From Sphagnum compactum (Eukaryota > Bryophyta > Sphagnopsida > Sphagnales): a stretch of 64,000 bases of DNA. Below the pieces are notes generated by a model, which did no database searches, had not been told where the DNA came from, and saw nothing but the letters and a program-made list of their open reading frames with translations. The first letter of the stretch is position 1. Every line of letters begins with the position of its first letter. The translations under genes were made by a program, and so were the position numbers. This document shows positions 26,864-38,927 of the stretch, piece after piece. Location of the stretch: assembly GCA_965153455.1 (NCBI GenBank), contig OZ234494.1, positions 19,220,001-19,284,000 on the forward strand, read 5' to 3'.

Positions 26864-26890
26864 ATTATTATTATTATTATTATTATTATT
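26864..26890 (+). repeat. (ATT)9 microsatellite
   Basis: Nine uninterrupted ATT units. Confidence 0.9.
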
Positions 26891-26940
26891 CTGTCTATCT
26901 CTGGCCTCTCTCAAAGGGGAAAGGCGTGAAGAGCGTTGTT

Positions 26941-26966
26941 GGGGGGGGGGGGGGGGGGGGGGGGGG
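26941..26966 (+). repeat. Poly-G run (26)
   Basis: Twenty-six consecutive G, followed by a G/T-rich tail (TGGTTGGCTAGGTGGG...) to about 27025. Strong quadruplex potential on the plus strand. The exact length should be treated as uncertain. Confidence 0.85.
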
Positions 26967-27025
26967 TGGTTGGCTAGGTGGGTTTGGGTGGGTGGGGTGA
27001 GTGGGTAAGGGGGTTGGGTGGTTAG

Positions 27026-28083
27026 GTTAATTATACAAAGGTTTTCCTCATTTCACCACACCTTCTTTAAATTGGGAAAAATGTGAAAAAGAGGCCAACA
27101 TTAGAATGACTACCTATTAAGTGGAAATTTGAGCTTACCAATACCTTCTCTAGAGTGCCAACTTTATACCAAACAATCCACATGATCAAGTAGTGACAAC
27201 ACACTTTTTAATAACAACAAAGGAGTTTCCTATTAGGAATGCCCTTTGTAATGAGATAGTGTGGTTGTCATGAGACTTAGGAATTTAAAAAATGTTTCCC
27301 AACAAACATTTGCCCTCTTTTGCTGCATTTCATGTTCCAAAATAAAATTTGTTCCAAGCAAAACGGCACATCTTCAAATGTTTCATGACATCGTAAAATA
27401 TATCCAACCTCTTTTGGTTTTTGACTTAAACCTAGTACGCACAAAAATGCAAAACTTTAAAGGAAGGGCCACCTTATTAGGTACTTTATTTGACTCTATA
27501 ATTGCCTAGAATTGGTCCCAAGTAGTTCTCCTGTGTTCTCTGAAGTTCCCTGCCCTTAAACACCAGAGAATGGTCATTCCCAGGCTCGCCCAATGATGGC
27601 TTACCTAGCTAGCAAAAATGGGACACAAATGGCCCGTTCTCTAGGACATCAAAGTCTAGGTATTGCATCCATGAGAGACTACAAGAGAATCATTATCTAA
27701 AGAAACACACACACACACACACACACAAAAGGACTTCAAATTGCACACCGCTCTTGTGCAGGGGGAGCTTCAGCACATGTTTGCCTGAAAATTAACTGAT
27801 TTTTCCCAAACATTTTTCACCCTCCTTCATAATAAAAAATGTGTTCTTTGAGAAAAGTAAAATTATTTAAAATTTCAGCATTTCTAAAAATCATATAATT
27901 TATCCCACCAAGGTAGGCTACTACACGTATGTGAAAGGCATGAAGTTAACATGTAGCCTCATCTCCTTGGCCAGTGTTGGAAAAGGATTGTAATTTTGTA
28001 GCTCTTCTAATGGAATCTACCTACATTCTCAAACTACTTTTGATAACACCATTAACATGATGATGGCACCATTCAATCAACAT
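27026..28083. other. AT-rich spacer, no gene
   Basis: Contains an 82-codon frame at 27261-27509 with no recognised domain and an AC microsatellite. Nothing else is supported. Confidence 0.5.
27705..27727 (+). repeat. (AC)11 microsatellite
   Basis: Uninterrupted AC dinucleotides. Confidence 0.9.
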
Positions 28084-28223
28084 CACTAGTAGAAAAATCC
28101 CATTTTTCGATTTGTCTTAGGCAACTAAAAATGTCTTTTGTGACTATTTTTGATCAAAAATAGTCGCAAAAGACACTTTTAGTCGCCTAAGACAAATCGA
28201 AAAATGGGGTTTTTCTTCTAGTG
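28084..28223. mobile_element. Foldback MITE with CACTA-type ends
   Basis: A 140-bp near-perfect palindrome is centred exactly on 28153/28154 (TTTTTGATCAAAAA). The two 70-nt arms differ at only about five positions. The ends read CACTAGTAGAAAAA at the left and TTTTTCTTCTAGTG at the right, which are the CACTA terminal signature with GTAGAAA-type extensions known from plant En/Spm-derived miniature elements. It has no coding capacity. The flanking trinucleotides are CAT and AAT, so a perfect 3-bp target duplication is not preserved. The near identity of the arms suggests a recent insertion, or selection or gene conversion between arms. Confidence 0.85.
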
Positions 28224-29941
28224 AATTACACGAAGGACAACTAGTAACAACTCTCTCCCCACACCTCCCCCCGCACAAACCACACAATAAGCACACCCAT
28301 TGTTGTAACCCATTGTGAATATCAGATCTGACCATCAAACCATGCTCTAATTATGTCTTGTGAGATTTCACACGAATTATACTTAATACTTGCCATAGGC
28401 TTTGAGGTGTGGATATTGATGTTACACCTTTCCCCCTATCAAAATGTGAATGTAATCCACAACATTACTAATTGAAATTGATCCAAACATTACTCCATGT
28501 TTTATGGGATTCATGTTGTGTGGCAAACTCATTTCCCACTTCAAGTGGTCAATTTACTTTATATTCAAAAACACAATTTTGTTAAAATATAATTCAATCA
28601 CTGTACATGAAAGGCTATTGGATGAAACCCATTCTTCTGATCACAAGTGGGTCAAAGAGGATGAATGGATATTGAAAAACTGTCCAATCCCACCCTCCTA
28701 ATAGGCATATTTAATTGATCTATAGTTGTGTGTTTCTTGCGATTTCACAGACTCACATAAACTGGACATGGAATAAAGTTATCACATAAAAGAGCTATTC
28801 GTCATAAAGTCACCCTGTCTTTGGTCCCTAGTTTGACCCCCCTAACCACTTTTTCAACCTGAAATTGAATGTAGTTGTGGAGTGTGAGAAATTGAGTACT
28901 GATTCACGAACTTGGGTATCAGTTGCAGGATCTCATTTTAACAAGGCTTGATTGAAGGAGTAAGGTAAGGCCATAGGTTGAAGGCATTCCTGAAATAGGG
29001 GCTGGGGTCCTGAACAAGGGTTCTTAGGGTTTAAGGGTTTCTTCTTGTCTCCTGTTTTGATCCTCACTTTCCAAAACTGGGGCCCAGTACATCACGAATA
29101 ACTCTAATTAACCAGTATTTTTGTGCCAAATTTTGCTAGCTCTCATTTTGACAGCTTTCAGTAATTCTTGGGATTAAATCAGTTGGCTTGTGTGCCCTAA
29201 GCCACAATTTACAATGGGGCTTGTATAGCACTTGACCCCTTGCCCTTTGCCATGGTAGTTATATTTTTCTTAATTCCCTTTAGAATGCATTTTGTTTGAA
29301 TTTAAACTTCAGAAAAAAGAGAATGATCACTAGAATGAGGATTTTTTTCTTTTCAAAATTTTATATAGAAAATTTGGAAAATTTATTTAAAATTTTAACA
29401 AAATTAGTCAAGTATGTTTTCTTTAATTCCAAAAATTTCTCAAATTTTTTTGTTAAGAAAATAAAAATATTGTCCCAAAAACATCTCTGCAATACTAGGC
29501 AAAAATGGACATTCAGGGCTTTGTTATAAAAATTTCCACCTTTGGAAATAGGGGCTCAAGATGAAAACAATATTTGGTGACAAAATGAACTTTGTGTCAT
29601 TCATCCCCCTTGGTTGATGACACAATAATTAAATAAATTTCAACATGGATCACATACCATAGTTGTTGCTTAGAACAGATTCCACAACATTTTAGAATCA
29701 AAAAACTAGGAACATTTATTCTAAATGTATGTTGTAACTTGTCATATTCATTTGATCCTTGCAGTCCTAAGAAAACAAATGGTACCTTCAAGTAAATTTC
29801 ATCTATCAATTATCATCTATAGTCAGATTTCATCAAGATTCCATGAATGAACATCCATGAATTATAGGGGATGAATTGATTAATTTTCATTCATATATTT
29901 CTATGGATGATATTCAACACCATTTGATGATAACACCATTT
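28224..29941. other. AT-rich spacer, no gene
   Basis: Only short, Lys/Asn/Phe-rich frames typical of AT-rich noncoding DNA are present, for example 29296-29529. Confidence 0.5.
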
Positions 29942-29942
29942 C

Positions 29943-29999
29943 AATGACCATCAAACACTAGCCCACATATTCTTGTGGGGTAGCGTTTGATGGTCATTC
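29943..29999. repeat. Inverted repeat, ~25-bp arms
   Basis: AATGACCATCAAACACTAG... (29943-29967) pairs with ...GCGTTTGATGGTCATT (ending about 29999) with about two mismatches and a short AT loop. The words CACC(A/G)TTTGATGATAACA lie directly on both sides as a direct repeat. Confidence 0.7.
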
Positions 30000-30199
30000 A
30001 ACACCGTTTGATGATAACATGGGGAGGTCACTCCTTGTATGTATTAAGAAGCATATTAGGGGAAAAGATATTTTTTAACATGCTATGAAATAATGGCATA
30101 TTTTTATCAAATTTTAAGTGTATTTTAAATATATTCTCAAAATGAATTATCAGCATCTTATTTACATTTAGATAAATTATAATTTTTTCCCCAATAAGT

Positions 30200-31400
30200 T
30201 GCACCTTATGTTTATATATTTTTGCATCATTTGTGATAAAATAGAAGTGACCTCCCTAAGGATGATAACTAAAAACAATTTTTACTATTGGATGGTGATC
30301 ACAAGCAATCTCCTTTGTGAGATAGCAACCAAAAATTGTCTCCACTATCAAATAGGGATTGAAAATGACATTTGTCAAGTTGGATGGCAAAACAAATTGT
30401 CCCCTTTGTTGATGGAAACTAAAAATTGAAAATGATCACCACCATAGATGTTGATTGAAAGTGATTTCCACTTTTTTATGGTGATCAAATATAATCAACA
30501 CCATTTGACGGCAATTGAAATTCTTTCTCATTGTTGGATAATGATGAAAAACGATCTTCGCCATTTTATGATGATATGAAATCATCTCCATTAGGGAGTA
30601 GATTTCCATTGTTTTATGGCAATCCAAAATTTGTCTTCGCCATTAAATGATAACAATAATTGATCAACATCATTTGAATTTGATCAAACTCATTTACATT
30701 GTTGGATGTGGTTGAAAATTGATGATCACCTCTTTTATGAAATGGCAATTTAATATGATCCTCCCATTGCCTTGTCATTTAATGGATGATGAGAAAAAGT
30801 GTTTCCACCATTCATTCGTGACTAATGATGATCTACACCATTTGATAAGAACCAAAAGTGATCTTAACCATTTGAAGGTGACTAAAGATGTTTTTTACCA
30901 TTTGAAAGTGACTAAAGATGTTTTCTATCATTTGATGGTGTTTGAAATAATCTTGACAATTTGATATTGAATTATATTCCTTCGTTCAATGTTGACAAAA
31001 ATGATCCTCAACATTGGATGGTAACCAAAGTGGGTTGCATCATTGAATGAGCACTAAAAATGATATTTGTCATATGTTTTTATTGTTCAATGGCAATTGG
31101 AAGTGAACTTTGTTTTCTTATGGTAACAAAAGTTGATTGCCATTGTTGGATGGTGATAAAAAATGATATATGATTTATGTGGTAATTGAAAATCACCTCC
31201 ATCATAGGATGGCAACAAAAATGACCAACAAATATTGCCATAAGATAGGGATTGCAAATGATCTTGTATTTTGGATTGTAGCCAAAAGTAATCTGCACTA
31301 TTACATTGTAGCTAAGTTTTTTTTCCATTGATCAATGGGCATCAAAAGCCATATCCAATGCCAAATGGCAATTGAAAGGTGTAAACCAAAAAATGGAATC
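30200..31400 (+). repeat. Degenerate minisatellite, unit ~30-31 bp
   Basis: More than 1 kb is built of diverged copies of a unit near GATGGTGATCAAAAATGATC plus TCCACCATTT. The words GATGG, GATGATCA, AAAATGATC and CCATTTGATG recur about every 30 bases throughout. Because the unit is close to a multiple of three, one frame (30719-30964) shows a ten-residue repeated peptide (FYHLKVTKDV). That is a by-product of the repeat and not evidence of a protein. Confidence 0.75.
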
Positions 31401-34400
31401 TCCATTTTAGTCATGAAAAATGTGGAAATCAATTCCCCATTGGAATCAAATGGTCCTCATTGAACAATCATGTTAAAAAATCCATCTTTGTTTCATTTCA
31501 ACTAAGAAAATATTCATCTAATGGGTCATTTAATGTTCATTAAAATACATGTCATGTCACTTGCATAGTATGCTTCCACCTAATTTTGCCAAAATTCAAA
31601 ACATTTGCCCTCCATGAAAAAAATCAATGTTATTTTAAAGTTTCCCAACAAAGACCAACACACAATATTTGAAACTAAAATTATAAACTAGAATTTTAGT
31701 CATGCATCCTTAAGAATGAAACCAATTGCATTTGCATTATATGGTCAAATTGGTTGCAACATTTTAGTTACCATATAGGCTAAAACTAGTTATTTCAATT
31801 GTGAGTTTATTTATTTTAATATGTATTTTTTTAATGTGCACTTCCATTACAAAGGTCTCTAAAATCAACCATGGACCAAAATAACAAGAATAATTCAAAT
31901 GCATTTTCATTCAACGAAGGCACTTACACTAAAAATTTAAAATCCAAAGTACAAAACAACCATGGGGAAAGCCTCAATGATCTAGATCAAAATTAAGATT
32001 TCAACAAAATAAAAATATTCAAACCTATGCTTGTATTAGTGGAGTGCATGAAGAATAAAGAACATCTAAATTTAGCCAAAAGAACATTAAAGAAGAAAAT
32101 CCAAAATCACAAAGATTTGAAAATTATGTCTATTCATCTTAAAGATTGAATGTTCATGTGGTTGAGAAATATTCAACCATTGCAACAATGTAGGCTACAC
32201 ATGTTTTACCATGGTTTAATTCACCAATGCAAGAATAATTTTTTCAATGAAATAATTTCTACATGAGAAGCTCACCCTTTGGGCACAACTCAAGAATCAC
32301 TCTATATAACCAAATAGACTCAATAATCATCTCACTATGACAAACAATGCATTTCATGATGAATTTACCCCAAATCAACAAATTGGTTATTGTTCACTTT
32401 CAAGAAGGCCCAAGTGTAAAAGTTTTTGAGTGAGGCTTCCAAAGTTTTAGTTGCTTCCTCCAGTTTTTTTACAACACCTTTTACACTATAAGGTCATTAG
32501 TGCCAATGTTAGATGAGGGCTTAGATGGGGTCTCATGCTCTAATCTATTCACAATGTTGTTATTGCTACACCCTACCAAATGCCCAACACCAACACAAAG
32601 GCCATTAGGTTTGACTTCCATGCTAACAAATATGTTTGGAGTTGAAGACTCCATAAGAGTTGTAGCATAGAAATGGGGGAGACGAAAATAATGAAAATAA
32701 ATCACGAATAACAATGATTTGAAAAGGTAAACAAACTACAAATATGCGTGGGTGGTGGTAGTGAAATCAAAGTGCAAAGCACTTATAATTGCATAACACA
32801 CCTTGAGCTTGTTGACAAAGTTTTAGAAAAAGAAAGATGCACACCAAAACACACAAGAAACAATGAAATAATACAGTAAAAGATACATAACATATAGGAA
32901 AGTTTTTTGTTTTCTCACCTTCATTTGATGCTTTTGATGCACCCATCATTGCCATACTTGAATAATGCTTGAGTAAGTGAATATCTCTAAGGAAAAGTGT
33001 GTTTCTTACCATTCCAAGGTCACATTCAAGGAGCTAGAAAAAGATTGTGTCATTGAATGTTGAATGTTTAGTGATCTCACTTTCTCCCTTGCAAGAGATA
33101 GGAAACTTAAAACCAAAAACTCAAAAATATCAGATGAAAATATAATTTAAAATTTAAATCAGATTGGGTGTATTTGAAAGAACCTCAAAAGAAATGCAAA
33201 TTGTTTTCATATTTTGCATAGTTGGGTTTCTTTGAAAAAACCTTGGAAAAACTCAAGGGATTTTCAAACTTGTTGCACATTGGGTCTTTTACAAAGAACC
33301 TTAGGTGTTTTTGAGTGTTGGGGCAAAGTTGAAGCCAACTTTTAGAGAAGTGAGATTGTTGGTTCAAAACAAGGGGAGGGTATGGGTTTTTTTAGAAAGT
33401 GCCAAATTAAAGATGGGGGCAAGGGTTTAGAAAAATGGGAGCTGCCAATTGTATGCCTATATGAGTGGTTTAAAAACTTACAAATAACTAACCTCAAATT
33501 AACAAACCACCCGGCACTAATTGCTATTGAGAAAGAACATGAAGGTCTTGTTGGTTGACAAGAATTTCTCTCTTGAAATTCAAATCAACATCAAATCTCA
33601 AAGGACAAAACAATCCTCCTACATGATGAATGAGATTCCAAGTTAAGACCCTAACTAGCTCTCAAGATTGATGCATAAATGATCACAAATGGGAATTTAC
33701 TCATGGGCATCTATGGGTCTGATAACATCACAATTTCAACTATGAAGAGAATATTGAACAAAGCATACAAAAGACTCAATATTCCCAGTTAAGTTTAGTT
33801 ATGTCTAGATCCAAATCAACCAAAAAGCCACACCTAGCGGAAAAAAGTCAATTGTGGCAACAACACAATTTAGTGAAACTACTAATAGGCATATCCTTGC
33901 CTAGCAACCTTGAATTGGAAATCAATGACCAACCATTATAATTTCCTAGGGGGCAATTTTAAATTTCCAACATCATCTAAGAGTGGTTGGTTAAATTGAA
34001 GTAAGCGTCCTCCTCCTCCTTTTCCTTAGTCTTCTTTTTTGTCATATTATATAGGGACTTGATACGGTGTTGTTTGTCTTCTAGTTACATGTCCAAAATG
34101 CTATAGTCCTAGTGACACTTGTTGGGCATATGATACTCATGATGATGGAAAATTTCTTGCAATGCTAAGTGTTGGAGATGACCTAGAATGGTGTACACAA
34201 AGAAGATAAGATGTGTAAGGTGATGCTACAATTGCCATCACCATCAATTGAACTAGGTCTTTGAAACAAGAAAGCCACCATAAAAAACACAACCTGATTC
34301 ACAAAAGTTGTTCTAGTGTGTGAACTCCACTAAACTGTGGAGTACAAGAGCTTGCCCATAATCTGCCTATGGAGACCTTGGTGAGAACTAGTAAGAAGTG

Positions 34401-35190
34401 ATTGGACTACTGGATCCAAGCAAAGGAGATAGTTCAGGTGAGAGCAATGAATTATTTTGCAGAGTGTGAAGAAGGTGCATGTTGATTGCAATTTCATGAC
34501 AACACCAAGAACAAATATTCATTAAAATTCATAACTTTTAAGGCTAAATTTGAGCTTTGAATAATGCAACTACAGAAGTTCATGATGATGAATCCAAGCT
34601 GAAGGGGAATGAAGTTGTTTCTAAAGAACATAAATACAACAACAACAAACCATAGAGAACTTGAGCTTTCAATAACAAGTTCTTGGTTCTTTACACAATA
34701 TTCACATATTGAAATAAGACAGAATGGAACCAAAAAGAAGAAACATCAGCTTCAAGATTGAAACAGAGAGGGAAGGGGAAAAATCCAAAAACAATTTAGT
34801 GAAAGACAAACAAAAACTCCAAAGTTCAGACACTACAACACAAGATGATTTTTTTGATTCCTTGAAAAGGAAAATTTCCTCTAATTCCTTGAACATGCAA
34901 GGTTTGGCAACATGGCAAGATTTTGAACAAGGCTATCCATGACACATCACATCAATTTAGACGCAGATGCACCCTACTGTCAGGTCAGCATAAGGATTTG
35001 TAAGAAATAGTATAATATGTGACTTGCCTCCTCATCCTCCTCTTCCACATGTAGGGATCTGATATTGTATTATGCCAATTCCATAGTTTCAAGAATCACT
35101 CTTGCATTTGCATTTTATCCAATCCCATTAAGTTGATTATCTACTTTGCCAATACTACCGAGCCAAAGAGTAAATCCTAAATTCACCTGG
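31401..35190. other. AT-rich spacer, no gene recognised
   Basis: No exon-like block or domain. Frames are below 85 codons. Isolated, better-balanced segments at 34.1-34.5 kb resemble decayed coding DNA but match no family I can name. Confidence 0.5.
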
Positions 35191-36017
35191 TCATCTTGAT
35201 TGGGCTTTCTGCACTATTGTTCTAAGCAAGGAACGATGTATAAACAGATTAGGCAGACTGCCTATGTCTTGTCCTCTAAGATCAAATATTCTCTGTTGGT
35301 AGTCACATTAGCCTATTTTGAGTTTGAAGAAGTCCCAGGTTCAGAAGGAGATCACCACACAAAGTGCACATATCATGCCATTTAAGAAGTTCACAAGTAT
35401 TGCATGTAGACTGCTGACATCTTTCATCAAAGAGTTCTTAGTGTTGCTATGAATGCACAAAGAAAAGGTGTTCTCTGCCTGAGTTTGCAGTGAGGGCTCC
35501 TCAAGCCTTGAAGCCCTTCATGCTAGGCATTAAGTTTGTATCCTTCCAAATGGTACCATCTTGGAAAGGGAAGAATGTGAAAAAGCCCAAGGTTATGTTT
35601 TCTTTGCTAGTTTTAAGTTTTGTATGAGACTTTTTAAGAATGCATTTACTTCAGACCCAGTTAAGATTGAATCTGCATTTTATGTCCTCCTAATTCCTTC
35701 CCCGGCAACAATTCCTTGCTTAGTATTATTTACAGTTTTGACATGTCAAATTGCTGACTGTGTTGGTTCCTCACACAGCAGGCTACAAAAACCCCTGAAT
35801 ACCAAACATGACATGCAAATGAAGCTCCCAGCACTCCTGAGATTCATGTTGATAATTTCAGCCAGCACACTCAATTAAAATATGTCGACATCAAAAGAAG
35901 GCTAGAGCAACTGCAACTTGGCATCCCAAAATTGTTAGGAAACTGTTTGCCCGCCATGTTAACTTTGTTTGACCCACCAACCTCCTTCCATATTATGTTG
36001 ATGACCAAGAACCAGAA
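35191..36017. other. Possible decayed coding sequence, unassigned
   Basis: Composition is more balanced than in the flanks and several short frames read like protein. Examples are a plus frame of about 69 codons that crosses 35815-36020 (…TPEIHVDNFSQHTQL…) and one near 35485-35595 (…RAPQALKPFMLGIKF…). They are separated by stops and lie in different frames. I do not recognise a family. A dead retroelement or gene copy is possible. Confidence 0.25.
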
Positions 36018-36053
36018 TTGATGCCCAAGAATATTTTGGTTCTTGGGCATCAA
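36018..36053. repeat. Perfect 14-bp inverted repeat
   Basis: TTGATGCCCAAGAA (36018-36031) and TTCTTGGGCATCAA (36040-36053) flank an 8-nt loop. A terminator-like or hairpin structure, with no gene directly attached. Confidence 0.8.
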
Positions 36054-36710
36054 CATATTGAACAAAAATATGCATGTCCTTGATAAGAAATCCTTCTATA
36101 CTATGGTTCAATTCATGTCTTGCTAAGATCTCCCATGATTTAAGGGCCCATTGTGGCACAACAACTACAACTCAAGCATGGTAAACACTAAACATCTTGC
36201 ACAAAATCTATTGATTCATCACACAAAAAACAAAAACAACTTTCGAGCGCCCATTTAAATTTTGTTCCTCCTTCAATCTACCTCTAGCTGTTGTCCAGAC
36301 AAATTTGTGGCATGTAATGAATAGTGTATGTATTTTGAGGGCAGTTCCTTATAAATGTAACTAATTTGGATATTTCCACTAAGGTGCATTTGGTACTCCA
36401 AGAAGAACAAATAGAGGGATTAAAAAAGATCATCTAACAACAAACAACCATGAACAATAAATGAATCAAAAGATCATCTAAGGAGTCTTGCACATTGATC
36501 AAACCTAAATTGAATCCAAGACATGAAAATCATATGCTCAAGATGGAGCACAATTGTATAAACCCCAAGTTATATTTTCTGGTCACTAATAATATGCACA
36601 AGTGTTGTTTGCACCACTCTTGGTACTAACTGTGTTCAGTATGACTCACACTCCAGAACAGTAGAACATGGTGCCATTTTCTGTACCCGGGAACGACATT
36701 GTGATGGAAA
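36054..36710. other. Spacer, no gene
   Basis: AT-rich with short frames only. Confidence 0.4.
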
Positions 36711-36722
36711 CACCATACTTAC

Positions 36723-36990
36723 CAGAAGCTGAATCTGGTTTCCAACAGTGATGTAGGCATTGGTTGCACAGCATCATCGGCAATGAGAAACTTGGCATCA
36801 GGTACATGTAAATCACCCTGAGTGAGCACAGAAGGAGAGCACACAAATCTGGACCTGGAATCCTTCAGCCTGCAATGATCATTGAGGAAGAAGAATCAAG
36901 TTCAATATGAAGTTTGTCAGTCACTCTAGGAGGCACATAATAATACATGTTATGATGGTCATCAGACAGACCATACGTACTATCAGAGAA
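36723..36990 (-). pseudogene. Protein-like minus-strand segment with a frame break (unassigned)
   Basis: On the minus strand an open frame of about 45 codons ends …VTDKLHIELDSSSSMIIAG at about 36868. From there a frame shifted by one base reads LKDSRSRFVCSPSVLTQ, then GDLHVPDAKFLIADDAV, then QPMPTSLLETRFSF, and stops at a strong donor-like site (CTG then GTAAGTATGG, boundary 36723/36722). AG acceptors occur at 36870-36871 and 36818-36819. The shift could mean two exons, or one exon broken by an indel. The text is much more protein-like than chance AT-rich translation, but I cannot name the family. It may be a fragment of a larger decayed gene. Confidence 0.35.
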
Positions 36991-37299
36991 TTGTGGCAAT
37001 TGTGGTCAGTCTTCATGAAACAAGGCAAAGTGGTACCTAGTCAAGCTGGTGAGTAGAAGACCATACATTCGAAGCTTCAATGTGCTTCTTCTGTTCATAA
37101 CAGTTATAGTGATAGGAGCTTCGATTTACAAAACAACGCAAATCTCAACTTTGAAGAAATCTTGTTCATTCCGACATGGATTTTCAACAAGAAATCCTAG
37201 CATGAACAATCTTGTCCATATTGACCCTATGTTTAGATTTTGAATTCTTGATTAAAAAAATCCAAACATCATTAAGTTGAGATTTTGCTAGAGACTGTA

Positions 37300-38927
37300 G
37301 GAGCGACAAAAAAGTGGTGTGCGAGTGAGTGCAGACCACAGACGAGGGATTTTCGCGGCCACTCATCTTATCTATCCATCTGTCCGCGTCGAAATTCGCG
37401 AACCTAGATGTTACAACGAGTAGGAAATCGGAAAATTTTGATCGCTTTTGTGCATCGGGGTGGTTTGGTCACCGTGATCCTCAACCCCTAACAGAATCAC
37501 AGAGCAGCTCTTCAATCCTTGCAAACAGACACTATTTTGTTTGTCGCAGAAGAAAAAAACGAATCTGTTTTGTTGCAGACAGACAGACATTTTCTTTGTG
37601 GGAGAACTTTTTAATTTTTTTTGATGAGTTGGGGGCGGTTCAAGATCTGCAGCCCATGACAGAGGGCACTTTGGGAGGAATTTGGGTGTTGACAAGACAA
37701 AGGCAAAACAGGTAACGATGTGCACTCCAACCCGCTTCTCTCTTGTTCTTCTTATGTTCTCACTTCTGTTTGTGAAGAAGGGTTTGTTTTATGTTGGAAT
37801 TGGGTGCTGCTGGGTCAGACAGAGATGCAAGAATGAGCTGGAGGAATGAGGTTGGGGGTGTCAAAATTGTGGCAGTCCTGATGGAGATCAGAAGGTTTTT
37901 GTAGCCAAGGATCAAAAGGTCATAGCATTGGCAGACATGGTTGCTTAGTGAACTGGATAGAAGAGGAGGCAGAGCATTCCCCACAACAGATCAAAACACA
38001 AACCGCTTTTGATGTTTGTATGTTCCTTTTCTCCTGACCCTATTTGTTTTGTGTTGCAGTCTCGAAAAGAAACAGACAATGCCATTCTCTTGAAACACTT
38101 GAAAGGCCCTGTTGGAAGCTCAGACCAGAAGGATCTGGTCTGACAGTACTGTAGTAGTTGGGCTCAACAGCCCAGCATTCAGTGAGTAGGGGTGTTGCTG
38201 TGAAGTGCAGTCATTTCTTGACATTTTTGGGTTTAATTTCAATAAAAGCAGCAAGTGTTTTTCGCAGATTGATGTAATCGCGGATTAGAATCTGTAACTG
38301 CATATTTGCTGCTGCCACTGAGATGATCTTGTCGAGTTGCATAGGACCAGACTCCACTATATAGCCCCTTTTCTAAGTAACCCCTCCCTATACAGCAATC
38401 CAACAGGCCGCCTCCTCCCATGAACAAGTGGCCCCAAGTGGCTTGCTTTTTTTCTGACAGACATTTTGTTTGTGTCGCAGAAAGATTTTGCGTTTATTGC
38501 AGAGACAGACATTTTTGGTTTTGTTGCACAAAGAATTTTTGATTGCAGGGGAAAGAGTTAAGGTGGTTCTGGAATTTGCATTTTTTTGGGAAGTTGTGAG
38601 GTTTTTCATATTCTTCTGGAGTTGAGGGAAGTAGTTTTCCAGAAGGTGATCATGAGAGGGATTCATCTTTTGTTTTGCAGATTTGGTATTTTGAGGTAGA
38701 AATCGTTGTTGCTGCATCAGAGTTGCAGAAGAGAAAGTAACAGTTGCAAAGAAGATTGCAGTTGCAGAAAAGAATGGAAGTGGCAGAAGAGAATTGAGAA
38801 GAAGAAGAAGGATAAGCAAGAAGAGGAGAGGAGAGGGGTTTTCGTGGTTTCAGAAAACGGATTTGTGGTGGCAGAGTTTGCAAAACTTTCTTGCAGAAAT
38901 TGAGAAAACTTGGAGCAGGTAGTTGGA
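37300..38927 (+). promoter_or_regulatory. Upstream region / possible 5' leader of the CCB3-like gene
   Basis: A mixed-composition stretch between the AT-rich spacer and the CCB3-like ATG. It contains several donor- and acceptor-like sites and short frames on both strands that are not protein-like. A motif resembling CAGACATTTT(T)GTTTGT..GCAG occurs about four times: near 37526, 37578, 38457 and 38507. The transcript may start here and include a leader intron, but no start site can be fixed. Confidence 0.35.

Noticed and set aside
30719-30964. Repeat-peptide ORF with a ten-residue period
   Set aside because: Generated by the ~30-bp minisatellite; other units in the same array contain stops and shifts.
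30200-31400. CRISPR-like periodic repeats
   Set aside because: The sequence is plant nuclear; repeats are diverged, contiguous and without unique spacers, so this is a minisatellite.
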